In this document: positions 22,236-30,200 of the stretch, piece after piece
Layout of the letters: each line of letters opens with the position of its first letter
How positions within the stretch are numbered: position 1 is the first letter of the stretch
Source of the DNA: Mycobacterium sp.
GTDB taxonomy: Bacteria > Actinomycetota > Actinomycetes > Mycobacteriales > Mycobacteriaceae
Assembly (NCBI GenBank): GCA_022841565.1
Contig: JALHRH010000010.1
Span: 1 to 36,812, forward strand
Length of the DNA stretch: 36,812 nucleotides
Direction of reading: 5' to 3'
Position numbers and translations under genes: made by a program
The notes under the pieces: generated by a model
What the model was told of the DNA's origin: nothing
The model's database searches: none
The model's input: only the letters and a program-made list of their open reading frames with translations

Positions 22236-22308
22236 AGTGACCCTTTCGTCGACTGTATGAATGATTCGTCAACGAGTGAACACCCCGCAAGCGCCTACCG
22301 ATCCCAAA

Positions 22309-22956
22309 TTACTCATCCCGTAGCTGCGGATCGGCTTCCAGGTGGGTCAGACCGTTCCACATCAGATTGACCAGATGTGCGGCGACCACTTCCTTCTTGG
22401 GCTCCCGAGTGTCCAGCCACCACTGCGCCGTCATCGACACCGAACCGACCAACGCCTGGGCGTACAGCGGCGCCAGGTCGGGGTCCAATCCGCGGCGGGA
22501 GAAGTCACCGGCCAGGATGGAACTGACCTGGCTGACGGCGTCGTTGAGCAGGCTGGAATAGGTGCCCGAGCTGATCGCGGCGGGCGAGTCGCGGATCATG
22601 ATGCGGAAGCCGTCGGTTCGTTCTTCAACATAGGTGAGCAACGCAAGCGCGACTCGCTCTACCCGCACCCGGGACCGGTTATTGGTCAGCGACGACGTGA
22701 TGCCGTCCAGCAGCGCCGACATCTCCCGGTCCACCACTACCGCGTACAAACCCTCCTTGCCGCCGAAGTGCTCGTATACGACGGGCTTGGACACGTTGGC
22801 GCGCTGGGCGATCTCTTCGATCGAGGTGCCCTCGTAGCCGCGTTCCGCGAACAGCGATCGGGCTATGCCGATGAGTTGGCGCCGGCGCTCGCTACCGGTC
22901 ATCCGGGCGCGCGGCGTACGCGCTTCCTTATCCGGGCCCTTATCCGGTTCAGCCAC
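22309..22956 (-). CDS. TetR-family transcriptional regulator (Rv1019-like)
   Basis: Encodes 215 residues from the GTG at 22956; Met19 (22902) is an alternative that would still keep the whole DNA-binding domain. The TetR N-terminal domain lies near residues 24-70: RRRQLIGIARSLFAERGYEG, TSIEEIAQRANVSKPVVYEHF. The C-terminal ligand/dimer domain is about 140 residues. By synteny it is the counterpart of Rv1019, reported as an autorepressor also acting on mfd and mazG. Here a small secreted-protein gene intervenes. Ligand unknown. The palindrome at 23002-23015 is a candidate operator. Confidence 0.93.
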   Translation of the reverse strand: MAEPDKGPDKEARTPRARMTGSERRRQLIGIARSLFAERGYEGTSIEEIAQRANVSKPVVYEHFGGKEGLYAVVVDREMSALLDGITSSLTNNRSRVRVERVALALLTYVEERTDGFRIMIRDSPAAISSGTYSSLLNDAVSQVSSILAGDFSRRGLDPDLAPLYAQALVGSVSMTAQWWLDTREPKKEVVAAHLVNLMWNGLTHLEADPQLRDE

Positions 22957-23001
22957 GTGCTCAGGGTAACGGGGTCTGGCGAGTCTGCGCGGGTGGCTTT
23001 G

Positions 23002-23015
23002 CGTGTGCGTACACG
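23002..23015. promoter_or_regulatory. Candidate TetR operator palindrome
   Basis: CGTGT-GCGT-ACACG is a 14-base inverted repeat 46 bases upstream of the TetR start, on the expected promoter side. Size and location fit autoregulation by a TetR dimer, but five-base arms are common in GC-rich DNA. Confidence 0.35.
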
Positions 23016-23152
23016 TCGGTGAACCCGCGATCTGGCCACAGTGAGTGCACAGTCAAAGCAGTAGACACACGCTCAACGCGGCCGGCACCGTCGGCAGACT
23101 AAAGTCTCATGGGCGGCGCTCGATTTTCATCCGGGCAGCCGTTGATGAACGA

Positions 23153-23224
23153 TCCGTCGTGGTGTAATCGGCAGCACCTCTGATTTTGGTTCAGATAGTT
23201 CAGGTTCGAGTCCTGGCGACGGAG
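23153..23224 (+). tRNA. glnU: tRNA-Gln (anticodon TTG)
   Basis: The cloverleaf can be folded by eye: acceptor TCCGTCG (23153-23159) pairs with CGACGGA (23217-23223), the anticodon arm TCTGA/TCAGA closes a seven-base loop TTTTGGT with anticodon TTG reading CAA, and the T arm carries GGTTCGAGTCC. Length is 72 bases, CCA is not encoded. The same tRNA lies next to glmU in M. tuberculosis. Confidence 0.95.
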
Positions 23225-23352
23225 CTTCAATCAAGCTTCGAAGGCGCGTATTTTTGCCCCCAGCGTCCCCGAAATGTCACTCTTGACGGCGTGTCGGCGT
23301 ACAAACGCGGGCGCTCGGCGCGGCGACTCTTGGCAAAATGTGAGGAGAGTTG

Positions 23353-24819
23353 ATGACGTTTCGTGGTGACACCGCGGTCCTGGTCCTGGCGGCCGGGCCC
23401 GGCACCCGGATGCGATCAGACACCCCCAAAGTGCTGCATGCCCTCGGCGGGCGCAGCATGCTGTCGCACTCCCTGCACGCGATGACCAAGCTCGCACCCC
23501 AGCATCTGGTCGTGGTGTTGGGCCACGACCACCAGCGCATCTCACCCCTGGTCGCCGAACTGGCCGACAACCTGGGCCGCACCATCGACGTCGCGTTGCA
23601 GGATCAACCGCTGGGAACCGGGCATGCGGTGTTGTGCGGACTGTCCGCATTACCCGAGGATTACGCCGGCATCGTCGTCGTCGCCGCGGGCGACACTCCG
23701 CTGCTGGACGCCGACACTCTGGCCGACCTGATCGCTACGCACAGCTCCGCCGGCCACGGTCAGGGTGCGGCCGTCACCGTGCTCACTACCACCCTGGATG
23801 ATCCGCACGGCTACGGTCGCATCCTGCGCACTCAGGACAACGAAGTGATGGCGATCGTCGAGCAGACCGACGCGACGCCCTCGCAGCGCGAGATCCGCGA
23901 GGTCAACACCGGTGTCTACGCTTTCGACATTGCCGCCCTGCGCTCCGCGTTGAGCCGGCTTAGCTCCAACAACGCCCAGCGGGAGCTCTATCTCACCGAC
24001 GCCATCGCGATCCTGCGCAGCGACGGCCGTACCGTCAGCGCCCGCCATATCGACGACAGCGCCGTGGTCGCCGGCGTCAACAACCGGGTCCAGCTCGCCG
24101 AGCTGGGCGCGGAACTCAACCGCCGGATCGTGGCCGCGCACCAATTGGCAGGCGTCACAGTTGTCGATCCGGCGACCACCTGGATCGATGTTGACGTGAC
24201 CATCGGCCGCGACACCGTCATCCACCCGGGCACCCAGTTGCACGGCAACACCCAGATCGGGTCCCACTGCGCGGTCGGGCCCGACACCACACTGACCGAC
24301 GTGAGCGTCGGCAACAACGCCACCGTCTGCCGCACTCACGGCACCTCGGCGACGATCGGCGACGGTGCCGCCGTCGGCCCCTTCACGTTCCTGCGGCCCG
24401 GAACCGTGCTGGGCGCCGAAGGCAAGCTCGGCGCCTTCGTCGAGACCAAGAACGCGACGATCGGCACCGGAACCAAGGTGCCGCACCTGACCTATGTCGG
24501 GGACGCCGACATCGGCGAACACAGCAACATCGGCGCGTCCAGCGTGTTCGTCAACTACGACGGCACCACCAAGAGCCGCACCACTATCGGCTCGCACGTG
24601 CGCACCGGCTCAGACACCATGTTCGTCGCCCCGGTAACCGTTGGCGACGGCGCCTACACCGGCGCCGGGACCGTGGTGCGCGACGACGTCCCCCCGGGGG
24701 CGCTGGCCGTGTCGGCGGGTCCGCAACGCAATATCGAAAATTGGGTGCAGCGCAAGCGACCCGGCACCGCAGCCGCCAAGGCCGCGCAGCAGGCGTCCGA
24801 ACCGGACCAGACACCGTGA
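23353..24819 (+). CDS. glmU: GlmU, bifunctional GlcNAc-1-P uridyltransferase / GlcN-1-P acetyltransferase
   Basis: Encodes 488 residues. The N-terminal half is a pyrophosphorylase with the [18 protein letters not shown] nucleotide-binding loop (GTRM and Lys26) and [11 protein letters not shown]; the C-terminal half is a left-handed beta helix of hexapeptide repeats ([48 protein letters not shown]) with catalytic His in KVPHLTYVG. It makes UDP-GlcNAc for peptidoglycan and linker synthesis in two steps. ATG at 23353 is chosen over the TTG three bases earlier because GAGGAG is better spaced and the family starts MTF. The last 25 residues are an Ala/Gln-rich tail of variable kind. Confidence 0.97.
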   Translation: MTFRGDTAVLVLAAGPGTRMRSDTPKVLHALGGRSMLSHSLHAMTKLAPQHLVVVLGHDHQRISPLVAELADNLGRTIDVALQDQPLGTGHAVLCGLSALPEDYAGIVVVAAGDTPLLDADTLADLIATHSSAGHGQGAAVTVLTTTLDDPHGYGRILRTQDNEVMAIVEQTDATPSQREIREVNTGVYAFDIAALRSALSRLSSNNAQRELYLTDAIAILRSDGRTVSARHIDDSAVVAGVNNRVQLAELGAELNRRIVAAHQLAGVTVVDPATTWIDVDVTIGRDTVIHPGTQLHGNTQIGSHCAVGPDTTLTDVSVGNNATVCRTHGTSATIGDGAAVGPFTFLRPGTVLGAEGKLGAFVETKNATIGTGTKVPHLTYVGDADIGEHSNIGASSVFVNYDGTTKSRTTIGSHVRTGSDTMFVAPVTVGDGAYTGAGTVVRDDVPPGALAVSAGPQRNIENWVQRKRPGTAAAKAAQQASEPDQTP

Positions 24820-24908
24820 CGCCACTTCCCGGTAACCCCGGCGCACAATCAGACCCTTCGCTACGTACGATGGGGCGTTCCGTTTTCTAGTGACACGAGG
24901 GCAGCCCG

Positions 24909-25889
24909 GTGAGCCACGACTGGACCGATAACCGCAAGAATCTCATGCTCTTCAGCGGCCGTGCCCACCCCGAGCTGGCCGAGCAGGTAGCCAAAGAACT
25001 CGACGTCCACGTCACCGCGCAGACGGCGCGGGACTTCGCGAACGGCGAGATCTTCGTGCGTTTCCAGGAGTCGGTCCGGGGCTGCGACGCATTCGTGCTG
25101 CAGTCGTGTCCGATGCCAGTCAACCAGTGGCTGATGGAACAGCTGATCATGATCGACGCGCTCAAGCGCGGCAGCGCCAAGCGTATTACCGCAGTCATGC
25201 CGTTCTATCCGTACGCCCGGCAGGACAAGAAGCACCGCGGCCGCGAACCGATCTCCGCGCGCCTGGTGGCCGACCTACTCAAAACCGCCGGCGCCGACCG
25301 GATCGTGACCGTCGACCTGCACACCGATCAGATCCAAGGTTTTTTCGACGGACCCGTAGACCACATGCGCGGACAGAATCTGTTGACCGGCTACATCCGG
25401 GATAACTACCCCGATGGCAACATGGTCGTCGTCTCCCCCGACTCCGGCCGGGTCCGCATCGCCGAGAAGTGGGCCGACGCGCTGGGCGGCGTGCCGCTGG
25501 CCTTCATCCACAAGACCCGCGACCCGCGCGTGCCCAACCAGGTGGTGTCCAACCGGGTGGTCGGTGAGGTGCAGGGGCGCACCTGTGTGTTGATCGACGA
25601 CATGATCGACACCGGCGGGACGATCGCCGGCGCGGTCAAGCTGTTGCACAACGACGGCGCCAAGGACGTGATCATCGCGGCCACCCACGGCGTGCTGTCC
25701 GAACCGGCAGCCGAGCGCTTGGCGGGCTGCGGCGCGCGCGAGGTGATCGTGACCAACACCCTGCCGATCGGTGAGGACAAGCGGTTCCCGCAGCTCACCG
25801 TGCTGTCCATTGCGCCGCTGCTGGCCAGCACCATCCGTGCGGTCTTCGAAAACGGCTCAGTCACGGGACTGTTCGACGGAGACGCCTAG
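24909..25889 (+). CDS. prsA: Ribose-phosphate pyrophosphokinase (PRPP synthase)
   Basis: Encodes 326 residues from a GTG behind GAGGGCAGCC. It makes PRPP from ribose-5-phosphate and ATP, needed for nucleotides, histidine, tryptophan and, in mycobacteria, decaprenyl-phosphoryl-arabinose for the cell wall. Motifs: FANGEIFVRF, the flexible loop near YPYARQDKKHRGREPISA, VTVDLHTDQIQGFF and the PRPP loop VLIDDMIDTGGTI. Length equals that of M. tuberculosis PrsA. It follows glmU by 89 bases, a pairing of two cell-wall sugar-supply steps. Confidence 0.97.
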   Translation: MSHDWTDNRKNLMLFSGRAHPELAEQVAKELDVHVTAQTARDFANGEIFVRFQESVRGCDAFVLQSCPMPVNQWLMEQLIMIDALKRGSAKRITAVMPFYPYARQDKKHRGREPISARLVADLLKTAGADRIVTVDLHTDQIQGFFDGPVDHMRGQNLLTGYIRDNYPDGNMVVVSPDSGRVRIAEKWADALGGVPLAFIHKTRDPRVPNQVVSNRVVGEVQGRTCVLIDDMIDTGGTIAGAVKLLHNDGAKDVIIAATHGVLSEPAAERLAGCGAREVIVTNTLPIGEDKRFPQLTVLSIAPLLASTIRAVFENGSVTGLFDGDA

Positions 25890-26246
25890 ATGACGGGTAA
25901 GGGCGACAACACCGTCATCTATCACAACCCCAAGTGCAGCACCTCACGCAAGACGCTGGAGTTGTTGCGCGATAACGGCATTGAGCCCGAGGTAGTCCAG
26001 TATCTGAAGACACCGCCGTTCCGGGACGAGCTGGTGCGCATGATCCGCGACGCCGGCATCGAGGTACGTGCGGCGGTACGCAAACGCGAATCGCTCTACG
26101 CCGAACTCGACCTCGCCGACGCCGGCGATGACGAGCTGCTCGACGCCATGGCCGCACACCCCATTCTGATCGAACGGCCGTTCGTAGTCACCCCGAACGG
26201 CACCCGGCTGGCACGGCCAATCGACGCGGTGCGCGAGATCCTGTGA
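25890..26246 (+). CDS. arsC: ArsC-family reductase (glutaredoxin-type arsenate reductase)
   Basis: Encodes 118 residues beginning directly after the prsA stop. The catalytic signature is YHNPKCSTSRKTL with Cys16. The three arginines that bind arsenate in the E. coli plasmid enzyme have visible counterparts: Arg64 (AAVRKRE), Arg96 (LIERPFVV) and Arg109 (GTRLARP). The family reduces arsenate to arsenite with help of a thiol partner; related proteins (YfgD, Spx-like) have other roles. Mycobacteria have mycothiol rather than glutathione, so mycoredoxin or thioredoxin would be the partner. No arsenite exporter is nearby. The stop overlaps the lpqT start (GTGA). I believe H37Rv lacks this gene here. 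Confidence 0.9.
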   Translation: MTGKGDNTVIYHNPKCSTSRKTLELLRDNGIEPEVVQYLKTPPFRDELVRMIRDAGIEVRAAVRKRESLYAELDLADAGDDELLDAMAAHPILIERPFVVTPNGTRLARPIDAVREIL

Positions 26247-26905
26247 CGGTCAAGGCGATACGCGGGTACGCGGCGGCCGCCGCGGTAGCCGCGCTAACGT
26301 TGTCAACCGCCGGCTGCGGCCCGAAGACCGCTGACTACCAGTCGATCTGGACGACATCGTCAACGACCAGCAGCTCACCGACTCCCACCGAGCCTCCGGT
26401 TCCGCTGTCGAAGTATCTGGAAGGCGAAGGCGTGCTGGGCAATCCGGTGCTACCGGGCGACCTGACCGACCTCGTCGTATCCATCCCGACACCGCCAGGC
26501 TGGAAACCACGCGCAGTGGATCCGAAGAGCTCTCCGAAAGCGGTGATGATCTCCAAAGGCGACAGCTACCCAGCGGCAATGCTGGTGGTTTTCAAACTGC
26601 GCGGCGAATTCAATCCCGCCGAGGCAATCAAGCACGCCAACACCGACCTGCCCGACAGTTTCCACCAGTTAGACGCCTCGACCGCCGACTACAACGGCTT
26701 TCCCTCGTCGATGGTCCAGGGCACCTATGAACTCAAGGGCGCACGCATGCGCAGTTGGAACCGGGTGGTACTGCCCACCGGCGCGGCGCCGGACAATCAG
26801 CGATACCTGGTACAGCTGATCATCACCAGCCTGGCCGAACAAGCCGTCTCGGAAAGCAACGACGTCGAAGCGATCATCCGGGGATTCGTGGTCGCCAAGA
26901 AATAG
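26243..26905 (+). CDS. lpqT: LpqT, Lpp/LpqN-family lipoprotein
   Basis: Encodes 220 residues from a GTG overlapping the arsC stop. The signal peptide ends in LSTAGC with Cys25 for lipidation. A Thr/Ser/Pro linker (about residues 38-52) is followed by a domain of the LpqN type: LVVSIPTPPGWKPRAVD, VFKLRGEFNPAEAIKHAN and a C-terminal helix. M. tuberculosis LpqT is of similar length and has been described as a surface lipoprotein affecting host TLR2 signalling. A molecular function is not established. The next gene is convergent. Confidence 0.93.
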   Translation: MTVKAIRGYAAAAAVAALTLSTAGCGPKTADYQSIWTTSSTTSSSPTPTEPPVPLSKYLEGEGVLGNPVLPGDLTDLVVSIPTPPGWKPRAVDPKSSPKAVMISKGDSYPAAMLVVFKLRGEFNPAEAIKHANTDLPDSFHQLDASTADYNGFPSSMVQGTYELKGARMRSWNRVVLPTGAAPDNQRYLVQLIITSLAEQAVSESNDVEAIIRGFVVAKK

Positions 26906-26938
26906 GTGGGCGCGTTGCTGGGCCAGGACGCGGCCCGG

Positions 26939-26996
26939 CGAGATTGCCGCCAGGGTCGTGATTGGGCGCGAATTCACAGCCCCCGCTGCAATCTCG
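26939..26996. terminator. Inverted repeat between convergent genes
   Basis: CGAGATTGC (26939-26947) and GCAATCTCG (26988-26996) are perfect 9-bp arms with a 40-base spacer, in the gap between lpqT and the convergent Ddn-like gene. A second hairpin, GACGCCC/GGGCGTC (27025-27042), overlaps the stop codon of the latter. Either may help terminate; neither has a T tract. Confidence 0.35.
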
Positions 26997-27032
26997 GCGG
27001 CCGATCAGGCGATGCCAGGCCCGGGACGCCCT

Positions 27033-27476
27033 TCAGGGCGTCGGCGTCAAGACAATCACTGGTATCGGCCGCGATGTTTTCTTCTGGTACTCGACATAGC
27101 GGTTGGCGTTGTTCTTGTTGACGAGTTTCCACAGTCGCGCGTAGTCGAGACTATCGGGTAGCACCGGCCGGGCCGTCACGGCGAACCGCCGTGCACCGAC
27201 CCGGATCTCGATGTCCGGATTGGCCTTCAGGTTGTGGTACCAGCCAGGCGATCTGGGGTCGCCACCCTTGGAAGCCACCACGAGATAGTCATCGCCGTCC
27301 CTTGCGTAGGACAGCGTTGTGGTGCGGGGTTGACCCGTCTTGGCCCCCACGGTGTGGAGTAGCAGGCTGGGTGGCATGCCTGGCATCCGATGCCCGATCC
27401 GGCCGTTCGTCGCTTGATAGACCTTGTCGTGCACACGAAGGAACGCGAATACTGCCTGCTCGGTCAGCGATGTCAT
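27033..27476 (-). CDS. F420-dependent nitroreductase (Ddn) family protein
   Basis: Encodes 147 residues, the normal size of the family (DUF385, flavin/deazaflavin-dependent oxidoreductases). Motifs: MPGMPPSLLLHTVGAKTGQPRTTTLSYARDG (beginning near residue 31), LVVASKGGDPRSPGWYHNLKANPDIEI and RLWKLVNKNNANRYVEYQ. Such enzymes use reduced coenzyme F420 to reduce quinones or nitro compounds such as pretomanid; activation of that drug cannot be predicted from family membership. It is convergent to lpqT and backed by a LuxR remnant. I believe M. tuberculosis has lpqT and rplY adjacent, so this gene is an insertion or a lineage-specific retention. Confidence 0.92.
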   Translation of the reverse strand: MTSLTEQAVFAFLRVHDKVYQATNGRIGHRMPGMPPSLLLHTVGAKTGQPRTTTLSYARDGDDYLVVASKGGDPRSPGWYHNLKANPDIEIRVGARRFAVTARPVLPDSLDYARLWKLVNKNNANRYVEYQKKTSRPIPVIVLTPTP

Positions 27477-27499
27477 TGCCTCAGTCTTGCGGAGTCACG

Positions 27500-27634
27500 T
27501 CACGATGCGCCAGGGCTTGCTCGGCCGGCCTCTTGGACCAGCTGTACGCGGGGGGCGATCCCGAGCTTGGCGTAGATGTGCGTGAGGTGACTCTGCACAG
27601 TGCGCGGCGAGACGAAAAGCCGGAGGAGGTCTCT
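27500..27634 (-). pseudogene. Remnant of a LuxR-family HTH regulator
   Basis: Translation of the minus strand gives RLFVSPRTVQSHLTHIYAKL then GIAPRVQLVQEAGR and a stop, which is the recognition half and C-terminal end of a LuxR/FixJ-type helix-turn-helix domain. The first half of the domain (normally LTPREREV...GLSNKEIA) is missing: upstream codons are unrelated and no start fits. Only about 45 residues of a regulator usually 200-1000 long are left. Large LuxR regulators with this ending are common in mycobacteria, so this is probably a decayed gene. Confidence 0.75.
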
Positions 27635-27831
27635 GTGCCACCACGATGCGCATCCCGTTGTCAGGAGCCGCCATCCCGCACCCGCCGAGCACACGAGCGA
27701 TGAACGCGGTGTCGCCTGCACAGCGACTGGTCGCCCGCTGCAGCGGCTGGTGTGACGGATGTGACAGCTAGCCGACCAAGATTTTCGCCGCAACCCACGC
27801 ATGCGCTAACCTGACCGGGCGTCACGGCGAG

Positions 27832-27855
27832 GGTGGCTGGTCAGAAACCAGCACC
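27832..27855 (+). promoter_or_regulatory. Stem-loop in rplY leader
   Basis: GGT-G-GCTGGT and ACCAGCACC form nine base pairs with one bulged G and a CAGAA loop, 65 bases before the rplY start. bL25 binds 5S rRNA, so a leader structure could allow feedback, but no ribosomal mimicry was shown here. Confidence 0.35.
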
Positions 27856-27919
27856 GTTATCGACGGAGACCGACATTCTGTCGCGATTCCTGGCCGTGCC
27901 CTACACACAGGAGCGACAT

Positions 27920-28585
27920 ATGGCCAAATCCACCGTCAACAAGTTGAGCGCCACGGTGCGCACCGAGACCGGCAAGGGCGCGTCCCGCCGCGCACGACGC
28001 GACGGCAAGATTCCCGCCGTCATCTACGGGCACGGCGCTGAACCGCAGCACGTCGAGCTGTCCGGGCACGACTTCGCGGCAGTGCTGCGCCACTCGGGCA
28101 CCAATGCGGTGCTGACTCTGGACATCGCCGGCAAGGAACAGCTTGCCCTGACCAAAGCCCTCGACATTCACCCCATCCGCCGCAGCATCCAGCACGCCGA
28201 TCTGTTGGTCGTGCGGCGCGGCGAAAAGGTCACCGTCGAGGTCACCGTCATCGTCGAGGGTGAGGCCGGCCCCGACACACTGGTTACCCAGGAAACCAAC
28301 GCGATCGAGATCGAGGCCGAGGCCCTGTCGATTCCCGAGCAGTTGACGGTGTCTGTGGAGGGCGCTGCAGCCGGCACCCAGTTCACCGCCGGCCAGATCG
28401 AGCTGCCCCGCGGCGTCACCCTGGTCTCCGACCCGGAGCTGCTGGTAGCCAACGTGGTGCAGTCGCCGACCGCCGAAGACCTTGCCGAAGAGGGCGCAGG
28501 CGAGGAAGGCGAAGCCGCAGAAGTGGGCGAAGCCGGCGGCGAGGAGACCACCGAGGCCCAAGCAGCCGAAGCAAAGTCCGAGTAG
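27920..28585 (+). CDS. rplY: Ribosomal protein bL25 (CTC form)
   Basis: Encodes 221 residues from an ATG preceded by AGGAG; an in-frame start at 27833 would translate the leader hairpin and is rejected. The N-terminal L25 domain (about residues 1-95: [35 protein letters not shown]) binds 5S rRNA; the CTC-type beta domain follows (to about 185) and the tail is strongly acidic, Glu/Ala/Gly-rich. Known mycobacterial bL25 is of the same long form. pth starts six bases after the stop, so they share a transcript. Confidence 0.96.
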   Translation: MAKSTVNKLSATVRTETGKGASRRARRDGKIPAVIYGHGAEPQHVELSGHDFAAVLRHSGTNAVLTLDIAGKEQLALTKALDIHPIRRSIQHADLLVVRRGEKVTVEVTVIVEGEAGPDTLVTQETNAIEIEAEALSIPEQLTVSVEGAAAGTQFTAGQIELPRGVTLVSDPELLVANVVQSPTAEDLAEEGAGEEGEAAEVGEAGGEETTEAQAAEAKSE

Positions 28586-28591
28586 CGCGAC

Positions 28592-29167
28592 ATGGCCGAA
28601 CCGCTTCTGGTGGTCGGCCTGGGCAATCCGGGCGAGAACTACGCCCGGACCCGGCACAACCTCGGGTTCCTGGTTGCCGACCTGCTGGCCGCCCGGCTGG
28701 GAGCAAAATTCAAGGCGCACAAGCGATCCGGCGCCGAGATCAGCACCGGCCGGTTGGCGGGCCGTTCGGTGGTACTGGCCAAGCCGCGCTGCTACATGAA
28801 CGAGTCGGGTCGGCAGGTGGGGCCACTGGCCAAGTTCTATTCGGTGCCGCCGGCCGACATCATTATCGTTCACGACGAGCTGGATCTGGAGTTCGGTCGT
28901 ATCCGGCTCAAGCTGGGCGGCGGCGAAGGTGGGCACAACGGGGTGCGCTCCGTGGCTGCCGCATTGGGCACCAAGGACTTTCAGCGGGTGCGGATCGGGA
29001 TCGGCCGTCCACCCGGGCGCAAAGACCCGGCGGCATTCGTGCTGGAACCCTTCAGTGCCAGCGAGCGCGCCGAGGTCCCGACGATCTGCGAACAGGCGGC
29101 CGATGCCACCGAATTGCTCATCGAACTAGGCCTAGAGCCCGCACAAAACCGTGTTCACGCGTGGTAG
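28592..29167 (+). CDS. pth: Peptidyl-tRNA hydrolase
   Basis: Encodes 191 residues, as in M. tuberculosis. It frees tRNA from peptidyl-tRNA dropped by ribosomes and is essential. Catalytic and binding residues are visible: Asn12 in LGNPGENY, His22 in RTRHNLGF, Asn70 in CYMNESG, Asp95 in [10 protein letters not shown], and Asn116 in GGHNGVRS. The GTG of the following lipoprotein gene may overlap its last codons. Confidence 0.97.
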   Translation: MAEPLLVVGLGNPGENYARTRHNLGFLVADLLAARLGAKFKAHKRSGAEISTGRLAGRSVVLAKPRCYMNESGRQVGPLAKFYSVPPADIIIVHDELDLEFGRIRLKLGGGEGGHNGVRSVAAALGTKDFQRVRIGIGRPPGRKDPAAFVLEPFSASERAEVPTICEQAADATELLIELGLEPAQNRVHAW

Positions 29168-30180
29168 GCCGTCGAATACGTCAACTACAGGGTCCGGCAA
29201 CTCGGCTCCGGAGAATGGGACACCAGCTGTGGACCGGATGCCCGTTGTTGGCAACCGCCATACTGCTCGCGACAACAGCGTGTGCGCCACCCGCAAGCCC
29301 ACCGCCATCCCCGCCCATCGATCTCTGCTCGACACTGCGGGTGGCTGATGTTCAGACCACCTACCGCACCTTGACACCCCCGATGTGGGAGACAAAGCGC
29401 CTCGACGACTCAAAATTCCACAAGGCGGGTATGGCGTCGTGTCACTACGCTCCGAAGGACGACCTCGGTGGTGTCGTGCTGAGCGTCCCGATCGGCGGGC
29501 CGGTTCCCGAAGTCGCAGTGCTCGTAGGTGGCAGACGCGCCCGAAACAGCCAGGACGTCACAGTCGATTCCGACAACGCGTTCTTTGTGCGTTCGGAGTC
29601 GGAGTCGGCGATTGCCGTGGATCACGGCTCGACGCAGTTCGTGCTCACCTGGACGCCACTGCTGGGGGCACCCAACGAAATGGCCACCCAGCAACAGGTC
29701 ATCATCCTGGCCAGGACCGTCGCCGCGAAGCTACCGACGGAATTCGTTCTACCGCAACAGGATATCGCCCCGGATTGCGTCGATGCGCAGACCATCGAAC
29801 ACATCGTCGGCGGCCAAGTGGCAATGGCGCGCGGCAGCGCCAACAAGGACACCCTGAATTGCCACTACCTGGGCCCCACCGGCATTCTTAGGGCGACCGC
29901 CACCCGGGAAGCGGACCGATTCGTCAATGACAAGATTCGAATCCTGCGCGGCAGCCCGCGCAACCTCGTCGACCCCCCGGTCGACGACGACGCCGCCCTG
30001 TCGGTACTCAGTCGCAGCAGCATGTACCTCGAGGGCTACCTGGCCGGTTGCTGCTCCCTGAAATTCGAACACCGGGCCGTCAACGACGCAACCGACTACA
30101 GCAGCGAATTCGATGCGGCCCAACGCCGATTCGTCACCAGCTTCATCGCGGCGGCACGCAACTGGTCGCGCCGGCCCTGA
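29161..30180 (+). CDS. Lipoprotein with two DUF3558-like cysteine modules
   Basis: Encodes up to 339 residues. The GTG at 29161 overlaps the end of pth and gives a basic n-region (RRIRQL...RLRR); an ATG at 29215 with CCGGAGA just upstream is the main alternative, but its signal peptide would lack positive charge. The lipobox is LATTAC with Cys41, followed by a Pro/Ser linker. Two related halves can be seen: [12 protein letters not shown]...ASCHYAP (about 54-95) and [16 protein letters not shown]...LNCHYLG (about 205-240), each with a Cys pair as in DUF3558 lipoproteins. Function unknown. It lies where pth and pks16 are neighbours in H37Rv as I recall. Confidence 0.82.
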   Translation: MVGRRIRQLQGPATRLRRMGHQLWTGCPLLATAILLATTACAPPASPPPSPPIDLCSTLRVADVQTTYRTLTPPMWETKRLDDSKFHKAGMASCHYAPKDDLGGVVLSVPIGGPVPEVAVLVGGRRARNSQDVTVDSDNAFFVRSESESAIAVDHGSTQFVLTWTPLLGAPNEMATQQQVIILARTVAAKLPTEFVLPQQDIAPDCVDAQTIEHIVGGQVAMARGSANKDTLNCHYLGPTGILRATATREADRFVNDKIRILRGSPRNLVDPPVDDDAALSVLSRSSMYLEGYLAGCCSLKFEHRAVNDATDYSSEFDAAQRRFVTSFIAAARNWSRRP

Positions 30181-30200
30181 CGAACTCCAGCCGAGCCCGT

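Larger units (their letters stand above)
27477..27919. other. Gap with gene decay and rplY leader
   Basis: No intact gene lies in these 443 bases. The left part carries the LuxR-type remnant on the minus strand; the right part (about 27800-27919) is the rplY leader with a hairpin. The middle (27640-27800) shows no recognisable coding content. Confidence 0.6.
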
